Program-made: the position numbers and the translations under genes
Shown: in pieces, positions 7,789 to 16,736 of the stretch
Numbering within the stretch: position 1 is the stretch's first letter
How the letters are laid out: each line of letters begins with the position of its first letter
Assembly: GCF_000284295.1 (NCBI RefSeq)
Contig: NC_017093.1
Coordinates: 744,001 to 808,000, forward strand
Length of the DNA: 64,000 nucleotides
Direction of reading: 5' to 3'
Source of the DNA: Actinoplanes missouriensis 431
Lineage (GTDB): Bacteria > Actinomycetota > Actinomycetes > Mycobacteriales > Micromonosporaceae
The notes under the pieces: generated by a model
What the model saw: the letters and a program-made list of their open reading frames with translations, nothing else
Told to the model about the DNA's origin: nothing
Database searches by the model: none

Positions 7789-8715
7789 ATGTTCCGCTAC
7801 ATCGTGCGGCGCTTACTGCAGATGGTCCTGACTTTCTTCGGGGCCACCTTTGTGGTTTTCGCGCTGACGTTCGCCAACCAGGACGACCCCCTCCAGGCGT
7901 TGGCGGGCGAACGGCCCATCACTGAGAGTCAGCGCCTCGCGCTGACGGAGCGTTATCATCTGGATGAGGGCTTCCTCACTCAGTACTGGTATTACATGAA
8001 GGGTCTCCTCACCGGTGACCTCGGCCAGTCGCTGACCGGCCAGAAGATCTCGGCCATGCTCGCGAACGCGTGGCCGGTGACCCTGAAGCTGGCACTGCTC
8101 GCCATCGTCATCGCAGCCACGATCGCGGTCACGGCGGGCGTCTACTCCGCAATCAGGCGGGGTGGCTTCTTCGACAACGCCACCCTGGTCGCGACCCTGG
8201 TCGTCCTGGCCATGCCGATCGTCGTCCTGGCGCCCCTCGCACAGCTGGTCTTCGGTATCAAGCTGGGCTGGTTCCCGCCGACCGCGACCCGGGACGCCTC
8301 GCTCTTCGACCTGCTGCTGCCGGCCCTGGTGCTGGGCAGTCTGGTGATCGCCACGGAGCTGCGGGTGACCCGTACCTCGGTGGTGGAGAACCTCCGTGCC
8401 GACTACGTGCGCACGGCGCGGGCCAAGGGCCTGACTCGCCGGCGCGTCATCTGGGTCCACGTGCTGCGCAACTCGCTGATCCCGGTCGTGACGCTGATCG
8501 GCGTCGACCTGGGCGGCCTGATGTCCGGCGCGATCGTGACCGAGAAGATCTTCAACATCCCCGGCGTCGGCTTCAACATCGCCCGCGCGATCACGACCGA
8601 GGACGGCCCGCTGGTGGTCGGCTTCGTCAGCGTGCTGGTGGTCATCTTCCTGGTCGTGAACCTCCTCGTCGACCTGCTGTACGCCGCCCTCGACCCCAGG
8701 ATCCGCTATGAGTGA
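7789..8715 (+). CDS. ABC transporter permease, DppB/OppB type
   Basis: A 308-residue inner-membrane permease starting MFRYIVRRLLQMVLTFFGAT, the typical first helix of DppB-family subunits, with about six membrane segments. The EAA loop that contacts the ATPases is visible as DYVRTARAKGLTRRRVIWVH with the invariant Gly. Length is normal for the family. It forms the translocation pore with the next gene, whose ATG overlaps this stop by 8 bp. Confidence 0.93.
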   Translation: MFRYIVRRLLQMVLTFFGATFVVFALTFANQDDPLQALAGERPITESQRLALTERYHLDEGFLTQYWYYMKGLLTGDLGQSLTGQKISAMLANAWPVTLKLALLAIVIAATIAVTAGVYSAIRRGGFFDNATLVATLVVLAMPIVVLAPLAQLVFGIKLGWFPPTATRDASLFDLLLPALVLGSLVIATELRVTRTSVVENLRADYVRTARAKGLTRRRVIWVHVLRNSLIPVVTLIGVDLGGLMSGAIVTEKIFNIPGVGFNIARAITTEDGPLVVGFVSVLVVIFLVVNLLVDLLYAALDPRIRYE

Positions 8716-9643
8716 CCCCAACGCCGTAACCGCTGTCGAGGCCCCCGCGCCACAAGCCGCCGGGCCACGTCCGGGCCGCAAGTCCGACAAGCCACGCAGC
8801 CTTGCCGGAGACGCCTGGATCGACCTTCGCCGGAACAAGATCTTCTGGGTGTCGGTCGTGCTGGTGTTCCTCATCCTGCTGATGGCGATCTGGCCGACCC
8901 TCTTCACCTCGGCGGACCCGCGCGCGTGCACCCTGGCGAACCAGCACAAGGGCGCCAGCGGCTCGGCGTACTTCGGGTACGACTTCCAGGGCTGTGACGT
9001 CTTCGCGAAGACCGTCTACGGCGCCCGGAACTCGATCATCGTCGGCATCATGTCGACCCTGCTGGCCGGTGTGATCGGGCTGATCTTCGGTCTCGCCGCC
9101 GGTTATTTCGGCGGCTGGGCCGACGCGGTCCTGTCCCGCGGCATCGACATCATGCTCGGCATCCCGTTCCTGCTCGGCGCGATCGTTCTGTCGAACCGCC
9201 TGGTCACCGAGAAGTCGGACGGTGTGCTCGCGGTGACACTGACGCTCGGCCTGCTGACCTGGACCTCCGCGGCCCGGGTGATGCGGTCCGCGGTGATCTC
9301 GTCGAAGAGCCAGGACTACGTGGCCGCCGGCCGGATGCTGGGCGCCGGACCGGGCCGCCTCATGCTGCGGCACATCCTGCCGAACTCGATCGCGTCCTTC
9401 ATCGTGGTTCTCACGATCCTGCTGGGCACGAACATCGCCAGCGAGGCGACGCTGTCGTTCCTCGGCGTCGGCCTGAAGAACGACGCGATCAGCTGGGGCA
9501 TCTCGATCTCCGAGGCGTCGCCGTACGCTCGAGTGGCGACCGAACCGCTGGTCTGGCCGTCGATCTTCCTCGCGGCCACCGTGCTGGCCTTCATCATGCT
9601 GGGCGACGCCATCCGCGACGCCTTCGACCCGAAGTTGCGGTGA
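8708..9643 (+). CDS. ABC transporter permease, DppC/OppC type
   Basis: A 311-residue permease with a ~45-residue cytoplasmic N-terminus, then NKIFWVSVVLVFLILLMAIW as the first helix and five more. The EAA loop is DYVAAGRMLGAGPGRLMLRH followed by ILPNSIASFIVV, the DppC-family pattern. It pairs with the upstream permease. The downstream ATPase starts four bases after the stop. Confidence 0.93.
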   Translation: MSDPNAVTAVEAPAPQAAGPRPGRKSDKPRSLAGDAWIDLRRNKIFWVSVVLVFLILLMAIWPTLFTSADPRACTLANQHKGASGSAYFGYDFQGCDVFAKTVYGARNSIIVGIMSTLLAGVIGLIFGLAAGYFGGWADAVLSRGIDIMLGIPFLLGAIVLSNRLVTEKSDGVLAVTLTLGLLTWTSAARVMRSAVISSKSQDYVAAGRMLGAGPGRLMLRHILPNSIASFIVVLTILLGTNIASEATLSFLGVGLKNDAISWGISISEASPYARVATEPLVWPSIFLAATVLAFIMLGDAIRDAFDPKLR

Positions 9644-9647
9644 CCCT

Positions 9648-10679
9648 GTGACTGATATCAAGGCGCAAATGGATGTCATACCCGGCATCGATCCGCGCGC
9701 ACCTCTGCTCGAGGTGACCGACCTGCACGTCGAGTTCCGCACCCAGTACGGCGTCGCCAAGGCCGTCAACGGCGCGAACTTCTGGCTCTCCCCGGGCGAG
9801 ACGCTCGCCATCCTGGGCGAGTCGGGCTGTGGCAAGTCGGTGACCGCTCAGGCGATCATGGGCATCCTGGAGAGCCCTCCCGGGTTCATCACCAAGGGCG
9901 AGATCCGCTACCGCGGCGTCGACCTGCTGGCGGTCTCGGAGGAGCAGCGCCGCAAGGTGCGCGCCAACCGGATCGCGATGATCTTCCAGGACGCGCTCTC
10001 CGCGCTGAACCCGGTCTACAACGTCGGGTTCCAGCTCAGCGAGCTGTTCCGGATGCACCGCGGAATGTCCCGCGCGGACTCCAAGAAGCGGGCGATCGAG
10101 CTGCTCGACCAGGTCAAGATCCCGGCGGCGAAGTCGCGGATCAACGACTACCCGCACCAGTTCTCCGGTGGTATGCGGCAGCGCGTCATGATCGCCATGG
10201 CGCTGGCGCTCGACCCCGAGGTGCTGATCGCCGACGAGCCCACCACGGCTCTCGACGTGACGGTCCAGGCGCAGATCATGGGCCTGCTCGCGGAGCTCCA
10301 GCAGGAGCGCAACATGGGCCTCATCCTGATCACGCACGACATGGGCGTGGTCGCGGACGTGGCCGACCGGATCTCCGTGATGTACGCGGGCAAGGTCGTC
10401 GAGGAAGCGGCTGTCTACGACATCTACTCCCGCCCGGCGCACCCGTACACCCGCGCCCTGCTCGAGTCGATTCCCCGGCTCGACATGAAGGGTCAGGAGC
10501 TCAACGTCATTCGCGGCCTGCCGCCGGCGCTGACCGACATCCCGAAGGGATGCGCGTTCAACCCCCGCTGCCGGTACGCGAAGGACCCGTGCCGTCAGGA
10601 CCCGCCGCCGCCGGCCTATGCCGTCGCGCCGCACCGTACCGCCCGTTGCCACTTCTTCCGGGAGGTCCTCGGTGAGTGA
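9648..10679 (+). CDS. ABC transporter ATP-binding protein, DppD/OppD type
   Basis: A 343-residue ATPase. Walker A is GESGCGKS, the signature is FSGGMRQR, Walker B with the catalytic Glu is [12 protein letters not shown], and the H-loop is ILITHDMGV. The C-terminal oligopeptide/dipeptide extension has the cysteine pattern typical of these subunits ([14 protein letters not shown]), which in relatives can hold an Fe-S cluster. The start is GTG 9648, four bases after the permease stop. It energises uptake together with the next ATPase. Confidence 0.94.
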   Translation: MTDIKAQMDVIPGIDPRAPLLEVTDLHVEFRTQYGVAKAVNGANFWLSPGETLAILGESGCGKSVTAQAIMGILESPPGFITKGEIRYRGVDLLAVSEEQRRKVRANRIAMIFQDALSALNPVYNVGFQLSELFRMHRGMSRADSKKRAIELLDQVKIPAAKSRINDYPHQFSGGMRQRVMIAMALALDPEVLIADEPTTALDVTVQAQIMGLLAELQQERNMGLILITHDMGVVADVADRISVMYAGKVVEEAAVYDIYSRPAHPYTRALLESIPRLDMKGQELNVIRGLPPALTDIPKGCAFNPRCRYAKDPCRQDPPPPAYAVAPHRTARCHFFREVLGE

Positions 10680-11679
10680 TGTCGTTCTCGAGACCAAGGG
10701 TCTGATCAAGCACTTCCCGATCACCCAGGGCATCGTCTTCAAGACCAAGGTCGGCGCGGTCCGCGCGGTCGACGGCGTCGACATCCAGCTGCGCCGCGGC
10801 GAGACGCTGGGTGTCGTCGGCGAGTCCGGCTGTGGCAAGTCCACGCTGGCGAAGCTGCTGGTCGGCCTGGAGAAGCCGACCTCGGGCTCGATCATGGTCC
10901 GCGGTCAGGACATGGTCCGGCTCAAGGGCACCGAGCTGCGCAAGGCCCGCCGCAACATCCAGATGGTGCTGCAGGACCCGTACACCTCGCTGAACCCGCG
11001 TATGACGGTCGGCGACATCATCGGTGAGCCGTTCGAGATCCACCCCGAGGTCGTCCCGAAAAAGGGCCGGCAGCGTGCGGTGCAGGACCTGCTCGACACG
11101 GTCGGTCTGAACCCGGACCACATCAACCGGTACCCGCACCAGTTCTCCGGCGGCCAGCGCCAGCGCATCGGCATCGCCCGCGCGCTCGCCCTCAAGCCCG
11201 AGATCATCGTCTGCGACGAGCCGGTCTCCGCGCTCGACGTGTCGATCCAGGCCCAGGTCATCAACCTGCTGGAGCGGCTGCAGGACGAGTTCGGCCTGTC
11301 CTACATCTTCATCGCGCACGACCTGTCGGTGGTCAGGCACATCTCCGACCGCGTCGCCGTGATGTACCTCGGCCGGATCGTGGAGCACGGTTACGACCGG
11401 GAGATCTACGAGCAGCCGACCCACCCGTACACGCAGGCTCTGCTCTCGGCCGTGCCGGTCCCGGACCCGCGCCTGCGCGGCCAGCGCGACCAGATCGTTC
11501 TCGAGGGTGACGTGCCGTCGCCGGCCAACCCGCCGTCGGGTTGCCGGTTCCGGACCCGCTGCTGGAAGGCTCAGGACATCTGCGCTCAGCAGGACCCGCT
11601 GCTGCAGATCCGCGACCGGTCGCCGCACCCGAGCGCGTGCCACTTCGCCGAGATCCGCGACGTGGTTCACGGTCGTTGA
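10672..11679 (+). CDS. ABC transporter ATP-binding protein, DppF/OppF type
   Basis: A 335-residue ATPase. Walker A is GESGCGKST, the signature is FSGGQRQR, Walker B is IIVCDEPVSALD and the H-loop is FIAHDLSV. The C-terminus has the family cysteine motif (CRFRTRCWKAQDIC). The start GTG 10672 was chosen because GGGAGG at about 10660-10665 precedes it. It overlaps the end of the previous ATPase by 8 bp. It is the last gene of the transporter operon and a strong terminator follows. Confidence 0.94.
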   Translation: MSDVVLETKGLIKHFPITQGIVFKTKVGAVRAVDGVDIQLRRGETLGVVGESGCGKSTLAKLLVGLEKPTSGSIMVRGQDMVRLKGTELRKARRNIQMVLQDPYTSLNPRMTVGDIIGEPFEIHPEVVPKKGRQRAVQDLLDTVGLNPDHINRYPHQFSGGQRQRIGIARALALKPEIIVCDEPVSALDVSIQAQVINLLERLQDEFGLSYIFIAHDLSVVRHISDRVAVMYLGRIVEHGYDREIYEQPTHPYTQALLSAVPVPDPRLRGQRDQIVLEGDVPSPANPPSGCRFRTRCWKAQDICAQQDPLLQIRDRSPHPSACHFAEIRDVVHGR

Positions 11680-11697
11680 CCGTCTGACCGGAAATGA

Positions 11698-11733
11698 ACA
11701 GCGGCGGCCCGGGTTCTCCCGGGCCGCCGCTGT
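11698..11733 (+). terminator. Terminator of the peptide-transporter operon
   Basis: A perfect 16-bp inverted repeat (core AGCGGCGGCCCGGG / CCCGGGCCGCCGCT) with a TTCT loop lies 18 bases after the last stop. There is no T-run, as is common in actinomycetes. It also lies downstream of the convergent chorismate mutase gene. Confidence 0.82.
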
Positions 11734-11787
11734 CTCGTTCCACCGCGGATCTGGTGCGCTCGCGTTCCCGGCAAGATCGGGAAAGGG

Positions 11788-12078
11788 CTACAGCGGGCCG
11801 CGGCCGGAGCGGAGCAGGAGCAGCGCCACCTGGGTGCCGTCGGGGCCGAGGGCGGTGCGGAAACGCTCCACGATCTCGCGCTCGCGGGCCAGCACCAGGC
11901 GCGTGCCGCCGCTCGCCATCCGGGTCTTGCCGACCTCCTGGGAGAGGCTTGCGCGTTCCAGCCAGAGGTCGATGATCGCTTGGTCGATCTCGTCGATGCG
12001 CTCACGCTTGGCACGGATCGCCGCGGCGGCCTGCTCCGCGCCGGCTCCGGTGGTCTGGTCCACGGTCTCGGCGGTCAT
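11788..12078 (-). CDS. Chorismate mutase, AroQ class
   Basis: A 96-residue all-helical protein of the AroQ type. RAKRERIDEIDQAIIDLWLE carries the conserved Arg and the IDxID-like start, followed by RASLSQEVGKTRMASGG with the catalytic Arg/Lys region and EREIVERF. It converts chorismate to prephenate, the first committed step to Phe and Tyr, in the cytoplasm. GAGGAG lies six bases before the ATG. The ~160-nt 5' leader holds a short ORF rich in Phe and Tyr codons and a strong hairpin, so control by Phe/Tyr supply is likely. Confidence 0.88.
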   Translation of the reverse strand: MTAETVDQTTGAGAEQAAAAIRAKRERIDEIDQAIIDLWLERASLSQEVGKTRMASGGTRLVLAREREIVERFRTALGPDGTQVALLLLRSGRGPL

Positions 12079-12125
12079 GTCCTGCTCCTCGGGTGCTCAC
12101 GCCCCGGTCGACCCGGCCCGGGCAG

Positions 12126-12162
12126 CAACAAGCCCCGGACTGGGGAAGCCCGGGGCTTGTTG
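12126..12162 (-). terminator. Attenuator hairpin upstream of chorismate mutase
   Basis: On the minus strand CAACAAGCCCCGG pairs with CCGGGGCTTGTTG (13 bp, 11-nt loop), between the leader-peptide stop and the chorismate mutase ribosome binding site. It has no T-run. Two further pairings occur upstream: CTACGGC (over the Tyr codons) with GCCGTAG, and GTAGGTC with GACCTAC. These two exclude each other because both use the same GTAG. The second ends on the first base of the 13-bp hairpin, so how it would prevent that hairpin is not clear from pairing alone. Confidence 0.7.
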
Positions 12163-12174
12163 TAGGTCTGTGTT

Positions 12175-12240
12175 TCAGACGCGACCTACGGCTGCCGGAC
12201 TTCCGGTGCCGTAGTAAAAAAATCGCGCTCGCTGGATCAC
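12175..12240 (-). CDS. Putative Phe/Tyr leader peptide of the chorismate mutase attenuator
   Basis: A GTG-started, 21-codon ORF on the minus strand reads (M/V)IQRARFFYYGTGSPAAVGRV and ends in TGA at 12177-12175. The four consecutive codons TTT TTT TAC TAC (Phe-Phe-Tyr-Tyr) code for exactly the two end products made from prephenate. The ORF lies just upstream of a chorismate mutase gene and is followed by alternative hairpins. It has no Shine-Dalgarno, but a promoter places the transcript start on the GTG, so it would be translated as a leaderless message. Ribosome stalling at FFYY during Phe or Tyr shortage would alter folding downstream. Function is inferred from architecture. Confidence 0.75.
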   Translation of the reverse strand: MIQRARFFYYGTGSPAAVGRV

Positions 12241-12247
12241 GTTGCCG

Positions 12248-12277
12248 AGTATGCCCCCGTCCCGGACGGTCCCGCAA
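12248..12277 (-). promoter_or_regulatory. Promoter of the chorismate mutase leader transcript
   Basis: On the minus strand TTGCGG (12277-12272) and CATACT (12253-12248) are separated by 18 bp. Seven bases after CATACT comes the GTG of the leader peptide, so the predicted transcript starts on or next to the first codon. Confidence 0.55.
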
Positions 12278-12313
12278 GGAAACCGCCCGAGTGGTGGGAC
12301 GTCACGCCTGGTC

Positions 12314-14140
12314 TCACGGTGTCGTGGTGATCCGGTTGGCCGGTCCCGGCGCGATCGGGCCGGTGGCGAGGTGTGCCACCAGCGCGTCCACGTCGAAGCC
12401 GGGAGCGGTGACCCGTCCGGTGCCCTGGGTCAGGTTGCTGAAGCCGTCGCCGCCGTTCGCCAGGAAGTCGTTCGTGGTGACCAGGTAGTTCGTGGCCGGG
12501 TCGATCGGCGTGCCGTTCAGGGCCAGGTTGCTGACCTTGGAGCCCGGCGCGGCGGACGCGCTCCAGGTGTAGGTGAGCCCGGCCGACACCTGCAGGATCC
12601 GCTGGGTGGTCTGCCCGGCGAAGCCGGCGAACTGCTGTTCCAGCACGTTCTTCAGCTGGGCGCCGGTGAGGGTCTGCGTCACCACCAGGTTGTTGAACGG
12701 CTGGACCGTGAACGCCTCGCCGTAGGTGACCTGGCCGTAGGCCTCGCCGCCGGAGGACTGGTCGGCGTCCAGGTCGGCGCGGATGCCACCCGGGTTCATC
12801 AGGGCGATCTGCGCGCCGGCCGGCCGGGTGTAGGCGAGCTGGGCGTCCGCGATCACGTCACCGAGCGGGCTCTCGCCGGCCGGGGTGGCGGTCCGGACGA
12901 TGTCCGCGCTGATGCTGCCGACGATCTCGTTGGCGATCGGGGCGACCGCGGTGCGGTACTTGTCGGCGACCTTCTTGGCCGCGGCGTCGACGGTGTCCGG
13001 GTTCCGCAGGTACGCCCCGGAGGCGTCCCGCGACCAGCCGCCCTTGCCGTCCGGCACGCCGTTCTCCACGATCACGTTCCGCGCGGTGATCCCGGTGAAC
13101 CGGCCGGTCCGGGTGTCCAGCGAGTAGTCGATGTCGGTCACCAGCTGCCCGTTGCTGCCGGCGCTGGTGACGACCGTGTCGGCGCCCGCGCTGTTCGGCA
13201 GCTTGCAGGTGTAGAAGCGGTGCGTGTGCCCGGAGATCACGATGCTGATCTCGGGCCGGAGGCCGGCCACGATTCCGACGATCGGACCGGTGAACTTCGT
13301 GCAGTCCGAGACGCCCGGCGTCGGGGTGGCCGAGCCCTGCGACCCGCCCTCGTGCAGCAGCAGCACCTGCGCCTTCACACCGATCGCGCTGAGCACCTTG
13401 CTCCACTTGTTCGCGGTGGCCACCTCGTCGGTGAAGCGCACGTTCTGGATGCCGGCCGGGTTGACGATGCTGGGCGTGCCCTCCAGGGTCATGCCGATGA
13501 AGCCGACCGGCACCCCGCGCACGTACTTGATCTCGATCGGCGGCAGGATCGGCAGTCCGGTCTGCTTGTCGATAGTGTTGGCCGCCAGATAGGTGAACGC
13601 CGCACCCCGGTAGCCGTCGCCGTCCTGGCACCCGTCGACCGGGTGACAGCCGCCGCGCTGGATCCGGATCAGCTCGGCCACGCCCTCGTCAAACTCGTGG
13701 TTGCCGACCGAGCTGACCTGCAGCCCGATCTCGTTCATCAACTCGATCGTCGGCTCGTCGTGGAAGGCCGCGCTGACCAGCGGGGTCGCGCCGATCAGGT
13801 CGCCGGCGCCCGCGGTGATCGTCGACCGGCCCTCGGCGGTGGCCTCGGCGCGCAGCCTCTTCAGCCAGGTCGCGAGGTACTCCACACCGCCGGCGGGCGT
13901 CGACGTGCCGCTCGCGTTGACCACCGCGCCGCTTCCGGTGGGTGGGTCGATCGCACCGTGGAAGTCGTTGTAGCTCAGGAACTGACCTTCGACGACCTTG
14001 CCCTTGGGTACGTCGTAGGCAGCGGTCACCGGTGTGAACTCGGCCGGTGGCGCGGCGGCCGCGCCCGGTGGCGCCGGAACGGCCGCCAGTGCGAGTGCGG
14101 CGATGGCCGCGGCGGGTAGGGCGAGACGCAACCGTGTCAT
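12314..14140 (-). CDS. Secreted 5'-nucleotidase / metallophosphatase
   Basis: A 608-residue exported protein starting MTRLRLALPAAAIAALALAA, a Sec signal peptide ending near AAAAP. The N-terminal calcineurin-type phosphoesterase domain shows SYNDFHGAID, GAGDLIGATPL and VGNHEFDEG (metal ligands), then ISGHTHRFY. The C-terminal 5'-nucleotidase domain shows ADAQLAYTRPAGAQIALMN + PGGIR. The protein should hydrolyse extracellular nucleotides or UDP-sugars, releasing phosphate and nucleoside. No LPXTG anchor or lipobox is present, so it is probably released. It is divergent from pcrA, and its stop lies 36 bases beyond the chorismate mutase leader promoter region, read on the same strand. Confidence 0.9.
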   Translation of the reverse strand: MTRLRLALPAAAIAALALAAVPAPPGAAAAPPAEFTPVTAAYDVPKGKVVEGQFLSYNDFHGAIDPPTGSGAVVNASGTSTPAGGVEYLATWLKRLRAEATAEGRSTITAGAGDLIGATPLVSAAFHDEPTIELMNEIGLQVSSVGNHEFDEGVAELIRIQRGGCHPVDGCQDGDGYRGAAFTYLAANTIDKQTGLPILPPIEIKYVRGVPVGFIGMTLEGTPSIVNPAGIQNVRFTDEVATANKWSKVLSAIGVKAQVLLLHEGGSQGSATPTPGVSDCTKFTGPIVGIVAGLRPEISIVISGHTHRFYTCKLPNSAGADTVVTSAGSNGQLVTDIDYSLDTRTGRFTGITARNVIVENGVPDGKGGWSRDASGAYLRNPDTVDAAAKKVADKYRTAVAPIANEIVGSISADIVRTATPAGESPLGDVIADAQLAYTRPAGAQIALMNPGGIRADLDADQSSGGEAYGQVTYGEAFTVQPFNNLVVTQTLTGAQLKNVLEQQFAGFAGQTTQRILQVSAGLTYTWSASAAPGSKVSNLALNGTPIDPATNYLVTTNDFLANGGDGFSNLTQGTGRVTAPGFDVDALVAHLATGPIAPGPANRITTTP

Positions 14141-14290
14141 GGGGAGTCCCCCGATCGGAGTGAGTTTTTCGCCGACTCGGACAGCTTGGTGTAACAGCCG
14201 ATCCGGCGCTACCACTTCGGGGGAACGTCGATGGATGAGCGGGTCGGCGGGGAAGTTCTGTCGGGGGGTCGGCATACACTTGCTCCCGCG

Positions 14291-16726
14291 ATGCGACCTT
14301 CCTCAGAACCTGCCGACACCCTGTTCTCCATGCCCGTGATCAAGGCGCAGGAGAAGCACACCGAGCCGTCCCGGCCGACCTCCCGGCCGAGCCCTCGGCG
14401 GATCGATCCGGAGTCCCTGCTGGTCGGGCTCAACGGGCCTCAGCGTGACGCTGTCACGCACTCCGGCTCGCCGCTGCTGATCGTGGCCGGCGCCGGTTCG
14501 GGCAAGACCCGGGTGCTGACCCACCGGATCGCCTATCTGCTGGCCGAGCGCGGTGTGCACCCCGGCGAGATCATCGCGATCACGTTCACCAACAAGGCCG
14601 CCGGCGAGATGAAAGAGCGGGTGGCCCAGCTGGTCGGCCCGCGGGCCCGGCTCATGTGGGTGTCGACGTTCCACTCGGCATGCGTGCGGATCCTGCGGGC
14701 CGAGCACGAGCACGTCGGGCTGAAGAGCACGTTCTCCATCTACGACGCGGACGACTCGCGCCGTCTCATGCAGCTGGTCGCCCGCGAGCTCGACCTGGAC
14801 CCGAAGCGGTACACCGCTCGTGGCCTGGCCGCCCAGGTGTCGAACCTGAAGAACGAGCTGGTCGAGCCGGAGGAGTTCAAGCAGAAGGCGAAGGGGCCGA
14901 ACGAGCGGGCCGTCGCCGAGGCCTACGAGCTCTACCAGCGGCGGCTGCGCGAGGCGCACGCGCTGGACTTCGACGACATCATCATGGCCGTGGTGCACCT
15001 CTTCCAGGCGCACCCGATGATCGCCGAGGCATACCGTCGCCGCTTCCGGCACGTGATGGTCGACGAGTACCAGGACACCAACCACGCTCAGTACCAACTG
15101 ATCCGTGAGCTGGTCGGCACCGAGGGCGGCGAGGTCGAGCCGTCCGAGCTCTGCGTGGTCGGTGACGCCGACCAGTCGATCTACGCGTTCCGTGGCGCCA
15201 CGATCCGCAACATCCTGGAGTTCGAGCGGGACTACCCGCAGGCCCGCACGATTCTGCTGGAGCAGAACTACCGATCCACCCAGACCATCCTCTCCGCGGC
15301 CAACGCGGTGATCGACCGCAACACCTCCCGCAAGCCGAAACGGCTCTGGAGCGACCAGGGCGCCGGCGAGCAGATCGTCGGTTACGTGGCGGACACCGAG
15401 CACGCCGAGGCGGACTGGGTGGCCCGCGAGATCGACCGGCTCTGCGACAACCACGAGGTCCGCCCCGGTGACGTGGCGGTCTTCTACCGCACCAACGCGC
15501 AGTCCCGCGTGTTCGAGGAGGTGTTCATCCGGGTCGGCCTGCCCTACAAGGTGGTCGGCGGGGTGCGCTTCTACGAGCGCAAGGAGGTCCGCGACGCCCT
15601 GGCCTACCTGCGCGCGATCGTGAACGAGGACGACACGGTCAGCGTCCGCCGGGTGCTGAACACGCCGAAACGCGGCATCGGCGACCGGGCCGAGGCCTGC
15701 GTCGAGGCCCTGTCGAACCGGGACCGGCTCTCGTTCGGCCAGGCGCTGCGTCACGCCAAGGACGCGCCGGGCATCTCCACCCGCGCGGCGAACAGCATCG
15801 GTGACTTCGTGCGGCTCCTCGACGACCTGCGCGAGCTCACCCGGACCGCGCCGCCGGAAGAGGTGCTGGAAGCGGTGCTGCAGCGGTCCGGCCTGCTCAG
15901 CGAGCTGGAGGAGAGCCTCGACCCGCAGGACCAGGGCCGCGTGGAGAACCTGCAGGAGCTGGTGAGCGTCGCCCGGGAGTACACCGAGCGCGTGGAGTCC
16001 CTGGCGGAGGAGGGGGAGGAGCAGGTCGCCACGCTTGCGGGCTTCTTGGAGCAGGTGGCGCTTGTCGCCGACGCCGACCAGATCCCCAGCGACGACCCCG
16101 ACCACCAGGGCGTGGTCACGCTGATGACGCTGCACACGGCGAAAGGCCTGGAGTTCCCGGTCGTCTTCCTCTCCGGCCTGGAGGACGGCGTCTTCCCGCA
16201 CATGCGGGCGCTCGGCGACAACACCGAGCTGGAGGAGGAGCGCCGCCTCGCCTACGTGGGCATCACCCGGGCGCGGCAGCGGCTCTACCTCTCCCGCGCG
16301 GTGACCCGGTCCGCCTGGGGCCAGCCGCAGTACAACCCGCCCTCCCGCTTCACCGACGAGCTGCCGACCGAGCTGGTCCGCTGGGAGCGCACCGGCGGGT
16401 CGTACACGTCGTGGTCCGGCACCGGGGGCGGTGTGGGTGGTCGCGGTGGGGGAGACCGCCAGCGCGGCGGAGGCTTCGCCGGGGGTACGCCCAAGGCGCA
16501 GCGCATCGCCGAGCGACTCGGCATCGACGGCAGCAAACTCGCCACCGCGAGCGACCTGAAGTCGGCGCCGAAGGTGGATCCGGGTGACCGGGTCAACCAC
16601 CAGCGTTACGGCCTGGGCCGGGTGCTGGCGGTGGAGGGGCACGGGCCGGGCGCCCGGGCGCAGATCGACTTCGGCGACCAGGTGATGTGGCTGGTGCTCC
16701 GGCACGCCCCGATCGAGAAGATTTGA
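14291..16726 (+). CDS. pcrA: ATP-dependent DNA helicase PcrA/UvrD
   Basis: An 811-residue superfamily 1A helicase. In order: Q-motif LNGPQRDAV, Walker A GAGSGKTRVLTHR, TFTNKAAGEM (Ia), VDEYQDTNHAQY (II), GDADQSIYAFRGA (III), LEQNYRST (IV), TLHTAKGLEFPVVF (V) and AYVGITRARQRL (VI). A Gly-rich linker follows, then a C-terminal Tudor-like end (VNHQRYGLGRVLAVEG ... IDFGDQVMWLV) that in relatives binds RNA polymerase. It unwinds DNA 3'-5' in repair and at replication/transcription conflicts. ATG 14291 was chosen: TACACT at 14275-14280 would start transcription only a few bases before it. ATGs at 14231 and 14330 are alternatives. It converges with an M23 gene ten bases away. Confidence 0.95.
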   Translation: MRPSSEPADTLFSMPVIKAQEKHTEPSRPTSRPSPRRIDPESLLVGLNGPQRDAVTHSGSPLLIVAGAGSGKTRVLTHRIAYLLAERGVHPGEIIAITFTNKAAGEMKERVAQLVGPRARLMWVSTFHSACVRILRAEHEHVGLKSTFSIYDADDSRRLMQLVARELDLDPKRYTARGLAAQVSNLKNELVEPEEFKQKAKGPNERAVAEAYELYQRRLREAHALDFDDIIMAVVHLFQAHPMIAEAYRRRFRHVMVDEYQDTNHAQYQLIRELVGTEGGEVEPSELCVVGDADQSIYAFRGATIRNILEFERDYPQARTILLEQNYRSTQTILSAANAVIDRNTSRKPKRLWSDQGAGEQIVGYVADTEHAEADWVAREIDRLCDNHEVRPGDVAVFYRTNAQSRVFEEVFIRVGLPYKVVGGVRFYERKEVRDALAYLRAIVNEDDTVSVRRVLNTPKRGIGDRAEACVEALSNRDRLSFGQALRHAKDAPGISTRAANSIGDFVRLLDDLRELTRTAPPEEVLEAVLQRSGLLSELEESLDPQDQGRVENLQELVSVAREYTERVESLAEEGEEQVATLAGFLEQVALVADADQIPSDDPDHQGVVTLMTLHTAKGLEFPVVFLSGLEDGVFPHMRALGDNTELEEERRLAYVGITRARQRLYLSRAVTRSAWGQPQYNPPSRFTDELPTELVRWERTGGSYTSWSGTGGGVGGRGGGDRQRGGGFAGGTPKAQRIAERLGIDGSKLATASDLKSAPKVDPGDRVNHQRYGLGRVLAVEGHGPGARAQIDFGDQVMWLVLRHAPIEKI

Positions 16727-16736
16727 CCGACCCGGC

